Shown: positions 1-13,437 of the stretch, in pieces
Layout: each line of letters starts with the position of its first letter
How positions within the stretch are numbered: position 1 is the first letter of the stretch
DNA from: Puffinus mauretanicus
Taxonomy: Eukaryota > Chordata > Aves > Procellariiformes > Procellariidae
DNA: 64,000 nt
Assembly (NCBI GenBank): GCA_023333565.1
Contig: JAJKFH010003627.1
Coordinates: 7,669,501 to 7,733,500 of the forward strand
Reading direction: 5' to 3'
The notes under the pieces: generated by a model
What the model saw: the letters and a program-made list of their open reading frames with translations, nothing else
What the model was told of the DNA's origin: nothing
The model's database searches: none
Program-made: the position numbers and the translations under genes

Positions 1-2473
1 AAGTGTTTTTTCCACACAAAATGTATTTAAGCCTTACAGCACTCAGCCACAGGATGTTGTGGATGCTACAAGTATACATGGCTTCAAATACTGATTGGAC
101 AAATTCATAGGAGAAAAAACCCACTGGGGGCACTAAAAACAAATATCACCTCTAGTTCCGGAAACCTGCGAGCCACAAATTACTCAAGGCTGGGAGAGGT
201 ATTTCCTCAATATACACTATACTCTTCTCCAAGCAGATGCTTTTGGCAGTTCAGAGAGGCAGGATACTGGGCTAGAGGATCTTTAATGTGACCAAGTACA
301 GTCATTTTTATGTTCTTACGTAACTCATAAAAAAGTGAAAACATTAATTGTATGTACATGTCATAACTGCAAGCACAGCACATTAAAGGACCAAATTTTC
401 AAAGGCCTAAAGGTCAGTACAGTGATTAACTACTACAGTCAGTGTGATAAGTACTTTTTCCAACATTAGAGTAGCTTAATCTCCCCCAACCACAAACTTG
501 TGCAAATGTATGGCAAACAAACTGTGAAATCTGAATTTAATTCAGAACGGTTCCCTGCAGCTGTGCACACTGTTGCATTGGTACAGCTGAGGGCACACTA
601 CAGGCTTGGAAACAAGAGCTACTTAAATCAGAAGCAGCCCCAAAGGAAATATTTGTCAAAGTACAAGCTGTATCGGTGGAAATGGAGTGTCACACTGTCT
701 TTTGCATCTCAGAAGGCCCTTTCCACCACATCCACACTACCAACTCCTGATATTTAAAGAAATACTGAATTATTGATATTAAAGACAGAAATGCTGGGAG
801 TAGACTTATATGTCCTGTTTATTAAATTTGTCCAACATATCTACTTACTTCCAGTTGCTTACACATTTACAAAACTTCCACCACTTCAAACGGAAGACAA
901 AAGGGGAGAGAGGATGAGAGGTTCTCCTTTGAAGTTTGGAGGGCATCTCACACAGGTTGAGTAGAAGCTTTCTTAACTCTAGCTGCAAAACTCCTCAAAG
1001 ACTCCATCACACTGAATACTCGCCAGCACGTAAAGGTCTGTTCCCATAAGTCACATCAGGTCTTAGTCAAAGCACCCAAACTAAAAACAAACTGGCAGTA
1101 TCTCCCATTAAAATGTCTTGTGCATCTCAAAAACTGGCATTTCTGAATTTGCGGCCTTTCCTGTTTTGCAATGTTAGCGTTGCTTTGGTGAAGCTTCCCG
1201 AGCGTTCAATACATTATACGGTACGTAGCATGTTCTGTATGTATGATTTGTAAAAAGTTTAGTTTACAACTACCAAGAATGGAAATAATTTCCTCTCATT
1301 TCCATGTCAATATCATATACAATATGTCAAAACAGTACAACAAACACCTTGCTAATGCATTTGATAGCTCTACTAACCACTATTTTAATGGACAGTTGGG
1401 AAGAAACTAAGTCACCTCTTCTGCTTTTAGATTTTTTTTTTTCCTGAATAAAGACATTAGCGTTCTTTAATTGTTTCAGGAAGTGATAAGCATCAAAAGC
1501 AGCAGCACCTCTGAACCACCTGGCTTAACAAGGCATTACAGAATAAAATAAAAAATAAAAAATAGAGCTCTCTTCTTCCAGGGCCCAGTTTGAGAAATCT
1601 ATATTCAAGAGACATCCACTAGTCAAAGTCAAAATACAAGTCTCTTATAACTGAAGGCAATGTAATGCAGCTTTCCTAGAAAAACCTAAGAAATTATTAA
1701 AAAAATAGAGTAAACCTGTGCATCTGCAACAATGACGTAAACTTAACGACACCTTTTTGACAAGAAAAGTGAAAGAAGCTAGTTTTTTACTTTGCTCCTA
1801 AAAATGGCAAAACAAAGCAATGAATTACTGTATCCTGGGAGTCTTCATACCTGTAATACTTTCACCTTCTCTTCCAAAAAAAAAAAAAAAAAAAAAAAAA
1901 GCATTAGTTGCCATCTACATTTTTAAACTGCTAAGTCTCATCCCCCATTTTTCTCTCTTGCAAAACTAGGAATATCAAAATACACCGAAACAAAGTTTAA
2001 GATCTCTTGGGTCTCTCATCCCTGTAACCCTAAGTAGCAATCAGTAGATCCTTTTTTTGTGGGGGTGAAAGACATAAAAGCGGACACATTGAACTTACGC
2101 ACACTCACTTTTAACAAGGCTATGCATTTTCAAATATCCGCAAAGGTATGTTTCCTAAATAAACCACTTTTTGCGTTAAGAATTAAGACCTAAAAAATGC
2201 TGGAAAATGCATCACAATTAACGTCACAATTAGGAGTGACCTACGAAGGTTACAAGCAAGAAGAATTCTGTAATTATTAAAACCAGCAAGCATACAACAC
2301 AAACTGGATTTCACTGCATCCTCCCTCGCTTCTTCATCGACATGCAGGCAGGACTTCTGGCACCACGACGACTCCTCCAACACTCACTCAACGGCATGCC
2401 GTCAGAACACTGACAAACCACCGCTCCGTTTCTGACCACTGAATCTATTCCTTCCTCTTCTGGGGGCACCTAC
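1..2473 (-). other. presumed MAST2 intron 1 (no coding sequence seen)
   Basis: This AT-rich stretch has no convincing exon. If the CpG-island exon at 3040-2849 is MAST2 exon 1, it lies in the first intron of that minus-strand gene, which is very long in mammals. It carries an uninterrupted run of 25 A at 1876-1900. The small open frames here (500-757, 773-964, 2183-2383) have no recognisable similarity and no exon-like borders. Confidence 0.5.
1876..1900. repeat. poly(A) homopolymer, 25 A
   Basis: An uninterrupted run of A. It could be a simple repeat or the remnant of a retrotransposed tail. I see no recognisable retrocopy upstream and no clear target-site duplication. Confidence 0.9.
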
Positions 2474-2848
2474 CTGAGGAGGCGTACGTAACCCGAAAGG
2501 ATGCTCGGGGGACGCAGTCTCAACAAGCGCCGCTGCACACAGCGCAGCACGCAGCCTCCCCCCACGCCGACCCCTCCCGTCGGGCGCGGCACCTCACCTC
2601 TCCCCGACCCTCGGCCTCCAGCTACCCCCCGGCCGCTCTCCCGCCCGCCGGAGCCACGGGAGCCCCCGCCCGGGCCGGGCGCACCCCTGCCCCGCGACTG
2701 CGGCAGCCGCAGCCCGGGCGGGCGCGGAGGGCGGCACCGCCGGGCGCCCCCGCCCGCCACCGTCCCCCGCCACGCGGGGCGCGTGTCTCCATGCCAACGG
2801 CCGCCACCGGCCCGGCAGGGCCCCCCCGGCCCCACGCCCCGGCTTTAC

Positions 2849-3040
2849 CCTCTCCAGCGCCTCCCGGCAAGGCGCCCCAGCGGCCCTGGCGTCCTCCGGC
2901 TCCTTCCTGCCGCCGCCCCCCAGCAGGGTGGCTCTCCGCTCCGCCGCGCTGGCGGCCACCGCCCGCCCGGGCTCCCTCCGCGGCGGCGGCGGCGGCGGCG
3001 GCGCCGCCGCTTTGTCCCCCCGGGAGCGGCCCTTCCTCAT
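2849..3040 (-). CDS. MAST2: probable first coding exon of MAST2 (partial gene)
   Basis: MAST2 is a microtubule-associated Ser/Thr kinase with DUF1908, AGC kinase and PDZ domains. Only its N-terminal exon would be here. The minus strand has an ATG at 3040 with a strong context (GCCGCCGCG before it, so G at -3). Exactly 64 codons follow, ending at 2849 before a GTAAAG donor (2848-2847), phase 0. The peptide starts with basic residues (MRKGRSRGDK), then a Pro run (about residues 14-20), then Ala/Arg/Gly-rich sequence. I recall human MAST2 also starting with a short basic segment (MKRSR), a Pro run and an Arg-rich stretch, with a first coding exon of similar size. The main support is synteny: MAST2 is the divergent neighbour of IPP in human. 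The conserved kinase exons lie outside the window, so the name rests on position and weak N-terminal similarity. Sequence left of 2849 would be intron 1. Confidence 0.6.
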
Positions 3041-3055
3041 CGCGGCGGCTTCTCC

Positions 3056-3106
3056 TCAGCGACGGCTGCGGCACGACTCGGGCCCCCGCGGCGCGGAGCC
3101 GGCCAT
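3056..3106 (-). other. short upstream ORF in the probable MAST2 5' UTR
   Basis: The minus strand has an ATG at 3106-3104 in near-ideal context (GCCATGG). It opens a 16-codon frame that stops with TGA at 3058-3056, leaving 15 nt before the MAST2 start at 3040. If the transcript begins upstream of 3106, ribosomes would meet this frame first, so it could dampen MAST2 translation. No product function is implied. Confidence 0.45.
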
Positions 3107-3499
3107 GGCCGGCGGGAGTCACGGAGAGCAGCCGGGGCGGCGCCGCCGCCACCGTCGCCGCCACCACCTGCGCGCGGGGCGGAGGGACATGCCCGCCCGC
3201 CGCCGCTCCCGCCGCCCGCCTGTCAGGGAGCGCGGGCGCAGCGGCTGCCGCGGCGCCGCCCCCCCGCCGCGCGCCCGCCCGCCCGCCGGCCGCTGCCTAT
3301 CGCGAGAGCACCGGCCTCGCGGCGGGGAAGAGGCGCGAGACTTGGGAGGAGGAAAGGAGAGGAGCGCGCGAGACTCGTCACGAGGGGCGGGCGGGAGGTG
3401 CGAGGCGGGAAAGGGCGCGGGGCACCCTGGGAGGGCGGCTGGCGGCGTTGAGGGGATGGCGGCCTGGCCGCCGAGCCCCGCATGGCTCCCTGCGCCGCT

Positions 3500-6400
3500 A
3501 CCGATGAGAACACTCACAGAAAGGAGGAATAAACTGGGGGAGCCACACCAGTCCGGCAGCCTGGCTCCCGGTAGGGCTGCCGAGGCAAGTGACGCCTCCG
3601 GGCTGCAGAGGTAGTGCTTCCATGGCGGGAGAGGAGGAACAGGGCTGCCTCGCTGCGGTTGCAAAAGGGGGCTCAGAGCTGCAGACGGAGGATGCACAAA
3701 GCAGTAGTGTCTCCTGGGGGCGAGGACAGCGTTTCTGCCCCCATCATCATGAGCCGGGATCAGCTCAGGTGTCCAGCAGCAACTGGCTTCCGTGTCAATA
3801 AACTCTTAATTGCCCCTAAAGATGTAAGGTGAGCGCAGGACCTTTCCTGTGGTGTCACCAGTAGTAGGTAACATTTTGGAAAGCGCCACGCTTCTTTGTT
3901 CCAAGAGGCCCACCAGCTCCTCCAACGTGACAGGGTGGGAACCAAGCCCCAGCCCCCCCAGTGCTCGGGTGACTGGGGCGCCTCTGAGCAGCCCCCAGCC
4001 CTCCGCAGGAGCACCGAGCTGCAGGAAACCTTTTACCAGCTGTGCCATCAAGTGCTACAGCCCACCTTTTTATGGAGCAGATTAAGATGTAGTTCACCAT
4101 CTTCTCAGTAGAAAAGACAAACCTACAGAGATTCATTACCTCAAGGAGTACTCGGAGCATATATCATCATCTGGTGTTTCATCTCAATAATTCACACCCG
4201 CTCAGCATTTTTGTCTTTGCAAATTATTTCCTGAGGGTGTAAGTTACCAGTTTCTGCATTCATTTTTCACAAAAGCAACTTCAAAGTTGTCTTTTTTTTT
4301 CACTAGTACATAGTCAGGAACCTTGCTACTGTTGCAGAAAAAACAATTCTTTCTCCCATTTTACCAAGCTGAAAAGGCTCATGCATCTTCAACCAGAAGT
4401 CAGATTTTATAAATTTTTTATTCATTTTATACAAACAAAGACAACAAAAATACCCTTTCAAACGATTTATTGATGTAGATGAGTGGGAGCATTTTTAAAT
4501 AATTATCAAGAATATTTAAATTCTTGCCGAAAACTATTTCAGGATGCTGGATTAGTCAGAGAGATCTTTTTCCATCGTAATTGTATATGATGGAGATGGA
4601 CAACCATGTGGAATTTCCCAGCTGGGAATCCTGCCCTAACTAAATGTAAATAATGCAAATTTATGGAATCTTGGCATCCGTGATAATATGAGTCTATTAG
4701 AATGGCACGGTGCCTCATCATAATTTGGCTGGATCTTTGCCCTGTTGCAACATAGATGCCAATTAGTTATTTGTTGGTTATGGCCTGTGGGCCACCTTGC
4801 ACTGGCTCACACCTGTTCGCTTCATGTGCCAAAAAAGAATTCATGAATATGGGAAGAAAAGTCACAATGGGAATTTGAATAACACTACCTGCCTTTGATA
4901 CATACTAAAAACAAATCTTCAGTTGTTAGTTTTAGATAGAATTGCAAATAATTGCCTTCTGGTTCAGTATTTTACTCAAAACAATTTAAAAATCTTTTTG
5001 ATCACTCCGAATCAAAAAGCCGTTTGGGGGTTAATAGGACATTTTACTTGTGGAAAGACTGTGTTTGGTTTGCTTCTGGATTATTTCCTTCTCTGTTTAA
5101 TCTCTGTTTAGTATTTTTGACTTGAGATGTCTTTCCAATATTTTTGAAACAAAAGAACAGTGAGGTTTCATGTTGAAGGAATAGGAAAAATACTCCTTAT
5201 TTTACTGATTCTCCCATATTTTTTCCATTTAAACTCGACACTGAATATGACCTGAATCTGCAGACCAATCTGAGTGACCTGATTTTTCTTTTCCGTATGA
5301 GCTAGTTTTCTGAACTTTTTTTTCCCAACTTTAAATAAAAGTGAACAAATCATGAGAGGCTTGGCAGGGAAAAGGGGTACAGATGAATGAGGCAGAGCGT
5401 GGTGTGATGCCACACCTATGCTTACAGTGTTTGTCTCCAGAAATATTCCATCACATCCAAAAAAGATAGAAGAGTAATTAATAAAGGCTTATAAAGGGGC
5501 TAATTCTTATGTTATCCAGACTGACTAACATGGAGCAAAAGCAGGGGACCACAGAGAGCCTGTGTAGCTCACTTACTGACACTCAGCTAATACTCAGTTA
5601 ATTCTGTTTCTCTTTGCATTTCCAGGTACTTCCTCTCCCTGGCTTCCGCCTTCTGTTTTCTCCGTATAAAGAAGGTCTCAGCGTGCCCTTCTGATTCAGA
5701 AGGTAGCTGGAACGATGCTATCCAGGAAGAGTTCCCTTCCATTCTTCTCTAGCTGGTTTAAAGGGACTTTGGCAAGGCAGAACAGAGAGTCCAGTCCAGC
5801 TTATTCCATAATGTTTTCTGAAATGACATAAATCCATCTGCAGCATTTTTATGACTGCTGAGCACACAGCTACAGCAATAATTCCTGGAGCTGGAATAGA
5901 GATGTACAGCTTGAAGCTGTGAGGTTAAGACCTCTTTATTCCAAACAGAATAGAAACTGCTAAATAGTAGATGTTATTAGGATGCTGCTGAGCAAGAAAA
6001 TTTCCTCTACAAAATGAAATACTTAACTTAATAATTTGAATTCCTATTAAATTTGAACATTTAGCAAAACTGGTGCAGCACAAAACCCAGTTGATCACCT
6101 GTTTTCACTGTTTCCATGGCAGAACTGCATCACTAATGCCACCAAACAAGTATATCGCTAAGGCTTGTCATTTGTCATTCTGCTCACACTATATACATAA
6201 TCTTCACTCTCCGTATTTCTGCTCTGTATGAGACGGAGGAAACGGCTTTACTTGTTCTGCATGTTAAGCTGTCACGCACCTTCTGTTAGTGACTCCGTTC
6301 TAATGGTATTCACAGAGAAGTTTTGGTCTTTACACTGGAATACTGATGTTTGACAATCAGCAATACACAGTCAGCCCTGAAGACGGCATGGTACTTTGGG

Positions 6401-9400
6401 ATGTTGTACTATACCTGCCTAGAATGTCAGTAATGACAAGTAATTATACAGGTTGAACGTCATCGCCATGACTGCTGGCTATTTCCCTAACTCCACCCCT
6501 GTGACAGCATGCTTTTTTCAAGATTCACAAAAAAAACCAGCATGACACAACTAAAGAATACCAGTCATGAGCAAAATAAAAAATAAGGGTAAAAAACTAG
6601 TTACATGAACTGCAGGAAGAGTGAGATTTGCTAGGAAAAGCTTTGACTAAAACTAATCAATTACTTTTTATAGAATGATGCATCATTTTATTCAGCAAAA
6701 AGCAAGACACCAATCCCAGCTCTGCCAGGCTAGCCAAGCAATGCATGCTACCTGCACAGCTGAGAACTGCAGCCACAGAGCACAGCTCCCACCACCACCC
6801 CTAAGCTCCAGGGGAATGGTAAGAAATATAGGATTTTCCAAAAATGCAGGAGAATTAGTAAATCTGGGACCTCGACACAATCTAGGCAAAATTTACTTAT
6901 GATCTGAATCTAGTGAGGTCTGCTATTTGAGAAGTTCTGCATTAGACATGTAATTAATAAAAACACTCATAGTTACATGAGGACTTTTTACAGGAAGGAT
7001 ATAAACACTTATGTTTCAGGGCACAAGCTAATCATTGAATTAAGGAGGATTAGGAAGAAATTTCTTACAGGCAGGTTATTCCGTAAAAGTATATTATACA
7101 GTATATTATTCCAGTCCATCTTCACTGGAAACTACTACTATTAGTCAGTCTCAGGAACAGAATAATGAAGTAAACCAACTGACAACCTGGTCCAGGATGG
7201 CAATTGCTAGATCTATATATAACAAAAGTCAGTCCTAACTGGATATGATTTGCTTTCCAGTTGTTATTTTCCTTCTTTATATACCATAAAGGACATCTAT
7301 CCTTGTTTGCAGTGATGCAGTATGTCAAAGTGACAGCTTTGCACTGCTGTGTAACCTTGTTCTAGATATCATATTTACATCTGATAAGGAAGTAGAAGAT
7401 GTAAATATGCAAATATATACCAGAAGTTAAAAGTATGGCTGTGAGGTTTAGGGAGAGCTTAGTGCAATAGCTAAATTAACAGCACTTCTTAGCAACAAAA
7501 GCTCATCAAACACATTATAGCTTTAGAGAGACAGAAAGAGACCAGTGAATATGCTGCTTTCACTGTCAGTTTGGACTTGATTGTACAGCAATTGCCACAG
7601 TTGAGCTGTTAACCCTAGCTGTTAACACAGTACAAATTACATATGCATATAAATATGCATATTTGTGTGTATTTTTGAAAGGTCCAGAAAAGGAAGCACA
7701 TGGGGAATGGAGAGATGCTGGCCAGCAGGAGTGGCATCAGATCCTAACTCTTGTCACCCTCTCTTCGGGCACCCAAAGAAAGATGAGTTTTAAGGAGGAC
7801 TAGGGCAAAGATCACACATAGTTTTACTGCTACTTATAGAAATGCCTCCTAAATATGAGATGACAAATACAAGAAAGCAAGCCATGGAAATCCAACAGGT
7901 GCACAGTGGAGGCTGGCATCAGGACACTTCAAGAGACTTAACGTGTCTGTATTGAAAGAGAACAGAAGGAAAGGGCATAGATAAACTGAGAAGGGAGTTG
8001 GAAGTGAAAGCAGTTTTTGCCTGGTACCACAGAGAGGGGAGTCATTTGAGGGATGCAGAGAGAGAGGGACAATGTAAAGAAAGGTTTCGGGAAAAAATAC
8101 CTTTTCCATGAGTCTTGTGGTCAATTTTCTAACCACAGACTCATCACAGGGCAATGAGTCAAGCTATCTAGAACTAAAATGACATGTAGGGGAGTCATTC
8201 CTCAGAGATGCCTGCAGAGACACTACATGGACCTCAACTGTGTCCTCCTTAAAATTCATCCCTGCTGTGATACAAACAGGAAAAGCTCAGCAATGATTAA
8301 TCTGGTGGTTTCCAGTCACCGCCTTTTAGTATGTTGACCAGTATGATCTCACTGTTACTTTGTGCTTGCATTATTTGTTTTCTTTACAGACCTGTCAGCT
8401 CTTAATTTTGATTACAAGGTGTTCAACATAACAATTAAAAAAATAAACAGAATGCTAACACAATGAGACTTAGATGTTGGCAGTTCTGACTGAAAGTACT
8501 GCCAGTCCTACCCTCCCCTATTTGTCTCTCTCATTGTGATATACCACCCTTTTCCTTCCAAATTTGAAATTGATTTGGCTAGAAACACTGGAGGCAGGGG
8601 GAAGTGCTGGATTTCTTTTTGCTAGATCAGTTCCCCCATCTGGTTGGGTGTACAACCCCACCTGGGTTGTGCCTGCACAGTGGAGGGAAAGGGGCAGTAC
8701 AGGAGCAGGGCAGAAAAGGGGGCTGTGGGACATGGCCATCCATAACCCAGTATTGGCATCAAATACTTTAAAACATTACATCACAACTTTATGCAGGGAC
8801 ATCTAGGCATTACCTCTATACAAATAATAAATACCCATAATAAAAGTGTAAATAAAAAAAAATATTCATACTCCCCTAAGAAGAAATTAATCATTCATAA
8901 GTGATTGTAGAAAATTCAATCATATATTAATAGTCAAAATTAGAAACAAGATTGCAGTTGGTTAATTCTGGAGTTAGGTCAAGCTGGACCCAGATTTTCT
9001 TTGTCACTTGTGAGAGCCCACATCACACCGCACAGTCAGTAGCTATCCAAACCAAAGCCCATTCTTTGTAGAAAAAATAACAATAATTGTTAGTGGTTTG
9101 AGGAACCTCACAGTAACAGACTAGCAGAATGTGAAAGGCAAATGAAAGACTAGGGCAAAGGAAGAGCATTCAGTTATGCTTTCAAGAGCTGCTTTCAACT
9201 CAGTAATAAGCTAAAATAAGTAGGTTTTTGTCCCCTTTAATTTTGAAAAACCTAACGTGGGGTTTAAAATAACATTTTTACAATGATAATTTTGTTGTTT
9301 GGGTTGTGATTGCTTTTTAAACCTAAAATCATTAAAATATCTGCTTTTTTTTTCCCACTAACTCACTCTCTTGGTTATATAAAATTACTGGTGCTTTTGT

Positions 9401-12400
9401 CATTCCTGTGCCCGGTTGGAGAACTAGCTCAGCAACATTTGTGTACTCAAATAAAGCAAGTAAGCCTTACTTTGTGCTATGATGTATTCCTTACACAGAC
9501 AAAAGGAGAAATCCCAGCCCCGCCAAAGTGAGCAGAAACAAATCTCACCTTAAATTCAGCAGCATTAAGATTTGACCTCAGCTTTTTTTTCCCAGAGTCA
9601 GGAGTGCCAGACTGAGTCCATCTGGAGTGTCTCCTTTAGCATTCAGCTTGACTTGTGACATGATACATTCAGCAGAGAGACTTGTGAATACGAACTCTTG
9701 GTTCTGAAGTCTAACATAATGAAAATCAAAAATATACACTTAACTGATCATCAGATAATGTGCCCTTGTTGCAACTTTAAATGCAGTTCTGCAAAGGAGC
9801 TTCAGTTAATGACACTAAATTAGATAACAACCTGCGCTCCTAATTGCATTTCTTGTTACAGTTAATGAGAAAAACACTTCCAACTTCTGAGCATGCAGGC
9901 TCACACTGAGATATGAGGAACAAACAGATTAATTTCATTAACACACATTGCCATCTATAATAAAGCTATCATAGGCCAAATGCTCTAATTTACGCTCCTG
10001 AAACTCTGTCTCCCTCCGGTCACACTGTTGTTACATTTTCAGGATGCCAAGAAGGGAAATGGATCTGGCAATTGTCACTGGTTGGAAGCGCAAACAATTT
10101 TTCCCTTAACCACATCGGCTTTGCAGAGTTACCAAGAATATAAAACTGTAGAAGCTTACTTCAGCCATTAAAGAGATCTGACTCACAAAAAAGGAATCGC
10201 TATGTTGAGTTAGGAGATGTCAGTTGACATAGTTACTAAACTGATTGCCAGAAGCTGGGAAGTTAGCAACTAGCTTTATTTTTTAAACATTTTTTTCCCT
10301 AATTTTCTGCTAATGGCTCTTGCCAGAAGGAAGTTGCTCAGGTAGATGGTTCTTGAGACCTAGTATAGCAGTGTTTGTGGTTTTGGAATAAATGCATACT
10401 TTTTATCATCATAGGCCACTATCAATTAGATCATCAGATGATAACAATAATAATAATTTAATGTTGTGGTGCCTGAATTGCTGTCTGTGGCGATATCTTA
10501 ACATCACGCATGCTTTAACTCTTTCTCTTAACATCATGCATGCCTTAACTCTAGCTCTTGAAAAGATGAGTAGAAGTTACAGGGCACTGATATTAAAGTT
10601 AAAATTAAATGGCAGTAGGAGTCTTAAAAGTACAAGAACATCACTGAGTACTTGAAAATAAGTTCAATTTTAAAAAATAAAGAGAAATTACCCATTTGAG
10701 TATGGGAAAGGGTAAGAAACTTCCTTTAAGGAATTTCTCAGTATAAGACCACACAAATAACTAGTCAGAGAAGACTGTAAGAAAAAAGAATCAAGATTCA
10801 CTTCTCAGGTGATAAAGACGTATAGCTGAAATCTCTAAAACCTCCTTAGCCTGAGCCTGCTTACATGTATTGCTAACCAAAGCCAAGTCTGAGAAATCAC
10901 AAACATATGACAATTTTCCTTCCTGCTGCTAGACACTCTGCCTAATCTCCCAGCAAGTGGTCCCATTTGGCTCATACGCAAAGCCTGAAAGAGATCCCAG
11001 TTTCCTATAGCTTAATATAATTTGTATGTCAGTTCAGTGAACAGAGGCATTACAAGAAACCTCCTGGCATCCTTACACCTTTACAAGCCTGCATATATTT
11101 TATGCAAACCGAGCAGTAAGGCACAGAGCATGTACTATTTCCGTGCTTTTTACCAGGCTGGCTAGCCCATCCACTCATCACAATGTTGAAAGTGAGTGTT
11201 CATATTATACAGTGGTCTTTGTTTTGTATGAATATAGAGATCCAAGTGCCGAGCAGGATGCACGAATCCTCTACATCACAAATCATCAAGGAGCTCCATT
11301 AATTTCAGCCAACGCTCAATCAAGCCACATGAGGTGAAGGCATGGGTAATAAGCCATTAGATTTACTTCAGTTTCTCCTATAGTTACTTTATGCCTTTTT
11401 AAACTTGCCTTAATTAAATTCATTCTGGAACACAAAAATGGCTCAGTTTCCACTGATCTGGAAATGGCTCTTTTTAGGCCAGCAATACTTTTGCCTTGAG
11501 GCATTTACTAGAGCTAGAATAGGAATCAGTGCTTATAGCTTATAGAGATTGTTCTATTATTATGCTCAGTGAGTTTGCTCAATGAGATTCATTCCGCACT
11601 TCCACTGTGCCAATGTTTGTTTTTTCAAGCAAAAAAGGTTTGTAAATAATAGCCCCAGAGTTTTATCTGACAAACCAGTGTTCTGTAGTAAACACAGATG
11701 CTACTTTCCTTATGCATCTAAATAATTGCAAGGTTGTGAGTAGTGAGTACTCTTTACAGTACTCAACGAGATTTGATCTATGAAAGTAAGTGCAACTATT
11801 TGTAATGACCATGTCTACCTTATGCAATGGTTTACGTTCAGATGCAGAATCCTCTTTGCAGAAAGCAGATCTCACAATGAAATGCAATCAGGAATCACTA
11901 TCAATGGTACAAGCAACAGTTCCTTGTAGTGCTTGTGACACTGGTTGGAGAGTACATATGAGGTGGATAGAGCAACCAGAGCAAACGGCAGCAGGTTTTA
12001 AACGGATCTTGTGAACAAAGAGCAAAGACCTGGCAATCGGGAGATGTGGATTCTCTTCTGGGGGCTGCAGTAAAATTACTGTGTAAGCCAAGGAAGCCAT
12101 CGTTATCTATAGTCAAAATTAAGCCAGTCAGGCTGAAATATGAAGCGTTGTTTTTAATGTCTCGGTAAAGTCCTAATCTGTAATAAAAGCCCCATGAAAC
12201 TTGTAGAAATGAATCTAATAATTAATAATAAAAGGAATCATTGAAAAATCAGGCAAGGGGGTTAGTTGTATTTGGTATATAGGAGAGCTGCTGTTTTTCT
12301 AATTCTAACCTATGTTTGTACTTCCCTCTTTATCATGTCGACTTTTGCAAGCAGTAAAAGGGCATTATGTGCTGGTCATTGCATCTGCTTTTGAGATAAA

Positions 12401-13390
12401 TCTATGTTAGCATTCCAAAAGGTCGTGGAACTCTTCCAGGGCAAACAAATTCTGGAGCACTGATGCCAGATGGTAGGTATATAAAGTGGAAAATGAGAAA
12501 AGCCATTTACAGTGTTCCTATTCCAGGGAGAAGTATCACCCAGAAGGACAGCAAAAGAGGTGAGAAACTACTGAGAAACTGGAGACAGTTTTCTTCTGTA
12601 ACATGTTGTTTTCTTTATATCTGAAAAGTCTAGGTACATAGAGGAGCTGCAGTCCTTATTCAGGCAAAATTATTCCAAAAAGATAACAGGAATATTTAAC
12701 TAAAGAATGAAGGGTTAAATTAATAACATGCATAAAGAATTATGCATTGATTTATGTAACAGGTTCTAGATTTATCTATATAGCTCACTAACCTGTAGTC
12801 TGTGTTTAGAGAAATTTTAGTCTTACAGACAAAACATTTTTACTTGCATTTTTGACAGAACTCTACAAAAGAGGCAGAAAATAATGGATCAGATTCTTAA
12901 GTATAAACTAGCATAGCCTCAACAAAGGCAAGTGTTCGATCTAATTTATCCAGCTCAGGTGCTGACCACTACTAGCTCACTTGCAGTTGTATTAAATGTG
13001 TAACTTCCAAGTGTGCAGAACAACTCTGCAAGTTTTAGAACTAATCAATCTTTCCTTCAAATCTAGTGAAGCAGAGGAATGTCTCTTGGAAGGGTTCAAA
13101 GGTAAATTCAGGTCGGTGTAAGAAATTTAAAATAATTTTCTTAAATACTGAAAATTATAACATGTTTTCATAAATAGCCTGAACTATTGGTGGCTTTTAT
13201 CACTTGCCACCGAACCTCAAAAATAGGTAGCAGAAGTACAAGTGTTCAGATATAAGCAAAGAGGAAGGGAGAACGTGTGTCTTAACATTTATGTGTGCAT
13301 CTTTGCTGAGCGTATTTTATTTGGTTACAAATGTAGCTTTTTTAAAGCAGTCCTTCCTTTCAATGTTATGGCTTCTCCTAGAAATAAAGG
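3500..13390. other. intergenic region between MAST2 and RBP
   Basis: About 10 kb separates the two divergent genes. I see no exon with paired splice signals and a recognisable peptide, no RNA gene and no young transposon. Features noticed are a short 30-bp tandem duplication at 10497-10556 and scattered AT-rich tracts. Enhancers may lie here but cannot be called by eye. Confidence 0.6.
10497..10556. repeat. 30-bp tandem duplication, two copies
   Basis: Two adjacent units beginning CTTAACATCA at 10497 and 10527 differ at only a few positions. Each contains a GCATG core. The unit is too short and the copy number too low to assign a function. Confidence 0.85.
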
Positions 13391-13391
13391 A

Positions 13392-13399
13392 TATAAATA
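13392..13399 (+). promoter_or_regulatory. TATA-like box of the riboflavin-binding protein gene
   Basis: TATAAATA lies 39 nt upstream of the RBP start codon. A start site about 30 nt downstream would leave a 5' UTR of under 20 nt on the same exon. A TATA promoter without a CpG island fits a strongly induced, tissue-restricted egg-protein gene, unlike the three CpG-island genes around it. I did not see a perfect palindromic oestrogen response element nearby, though the scan was only by eye. Confidence 0.6.
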
Positions 13400-13437
13400 A
13401 AGACTTCTCTCCATACAGGAAAAAGAACTGAACAACA

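Larger units (their letters stand above)
2490..3480 (-). promoter_or_regulatory. CpG island, probable MAST2 promoter and first exon
   Basis: About 1 kb is extremely GC- and CpG-rich, in sharp contrast to AT-rich sequence on both sides. It contains a coding-exon candidate on the minus strand (3040-2849) with an excellent start context, so transcription most likely starts at about 3100-3480 and runs leftward. No TATA box is evident, as expected for a CpG-island promoter. The many long open frames on both strands here follow from the lack of A/T-rich stop codons and are not genes. Confidence 0.75.

Noticed and set aside
2501..3451. 316-codon plus-strand ORF and several long minus-strand ORFs in the first CpG island
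   Set aside because: Low-complexity Pro/Arg/Ala/Gly translations in all frames come from GC composition. Only the frame at 3040-2849 has a good start, a donor and a syntenic explanation.
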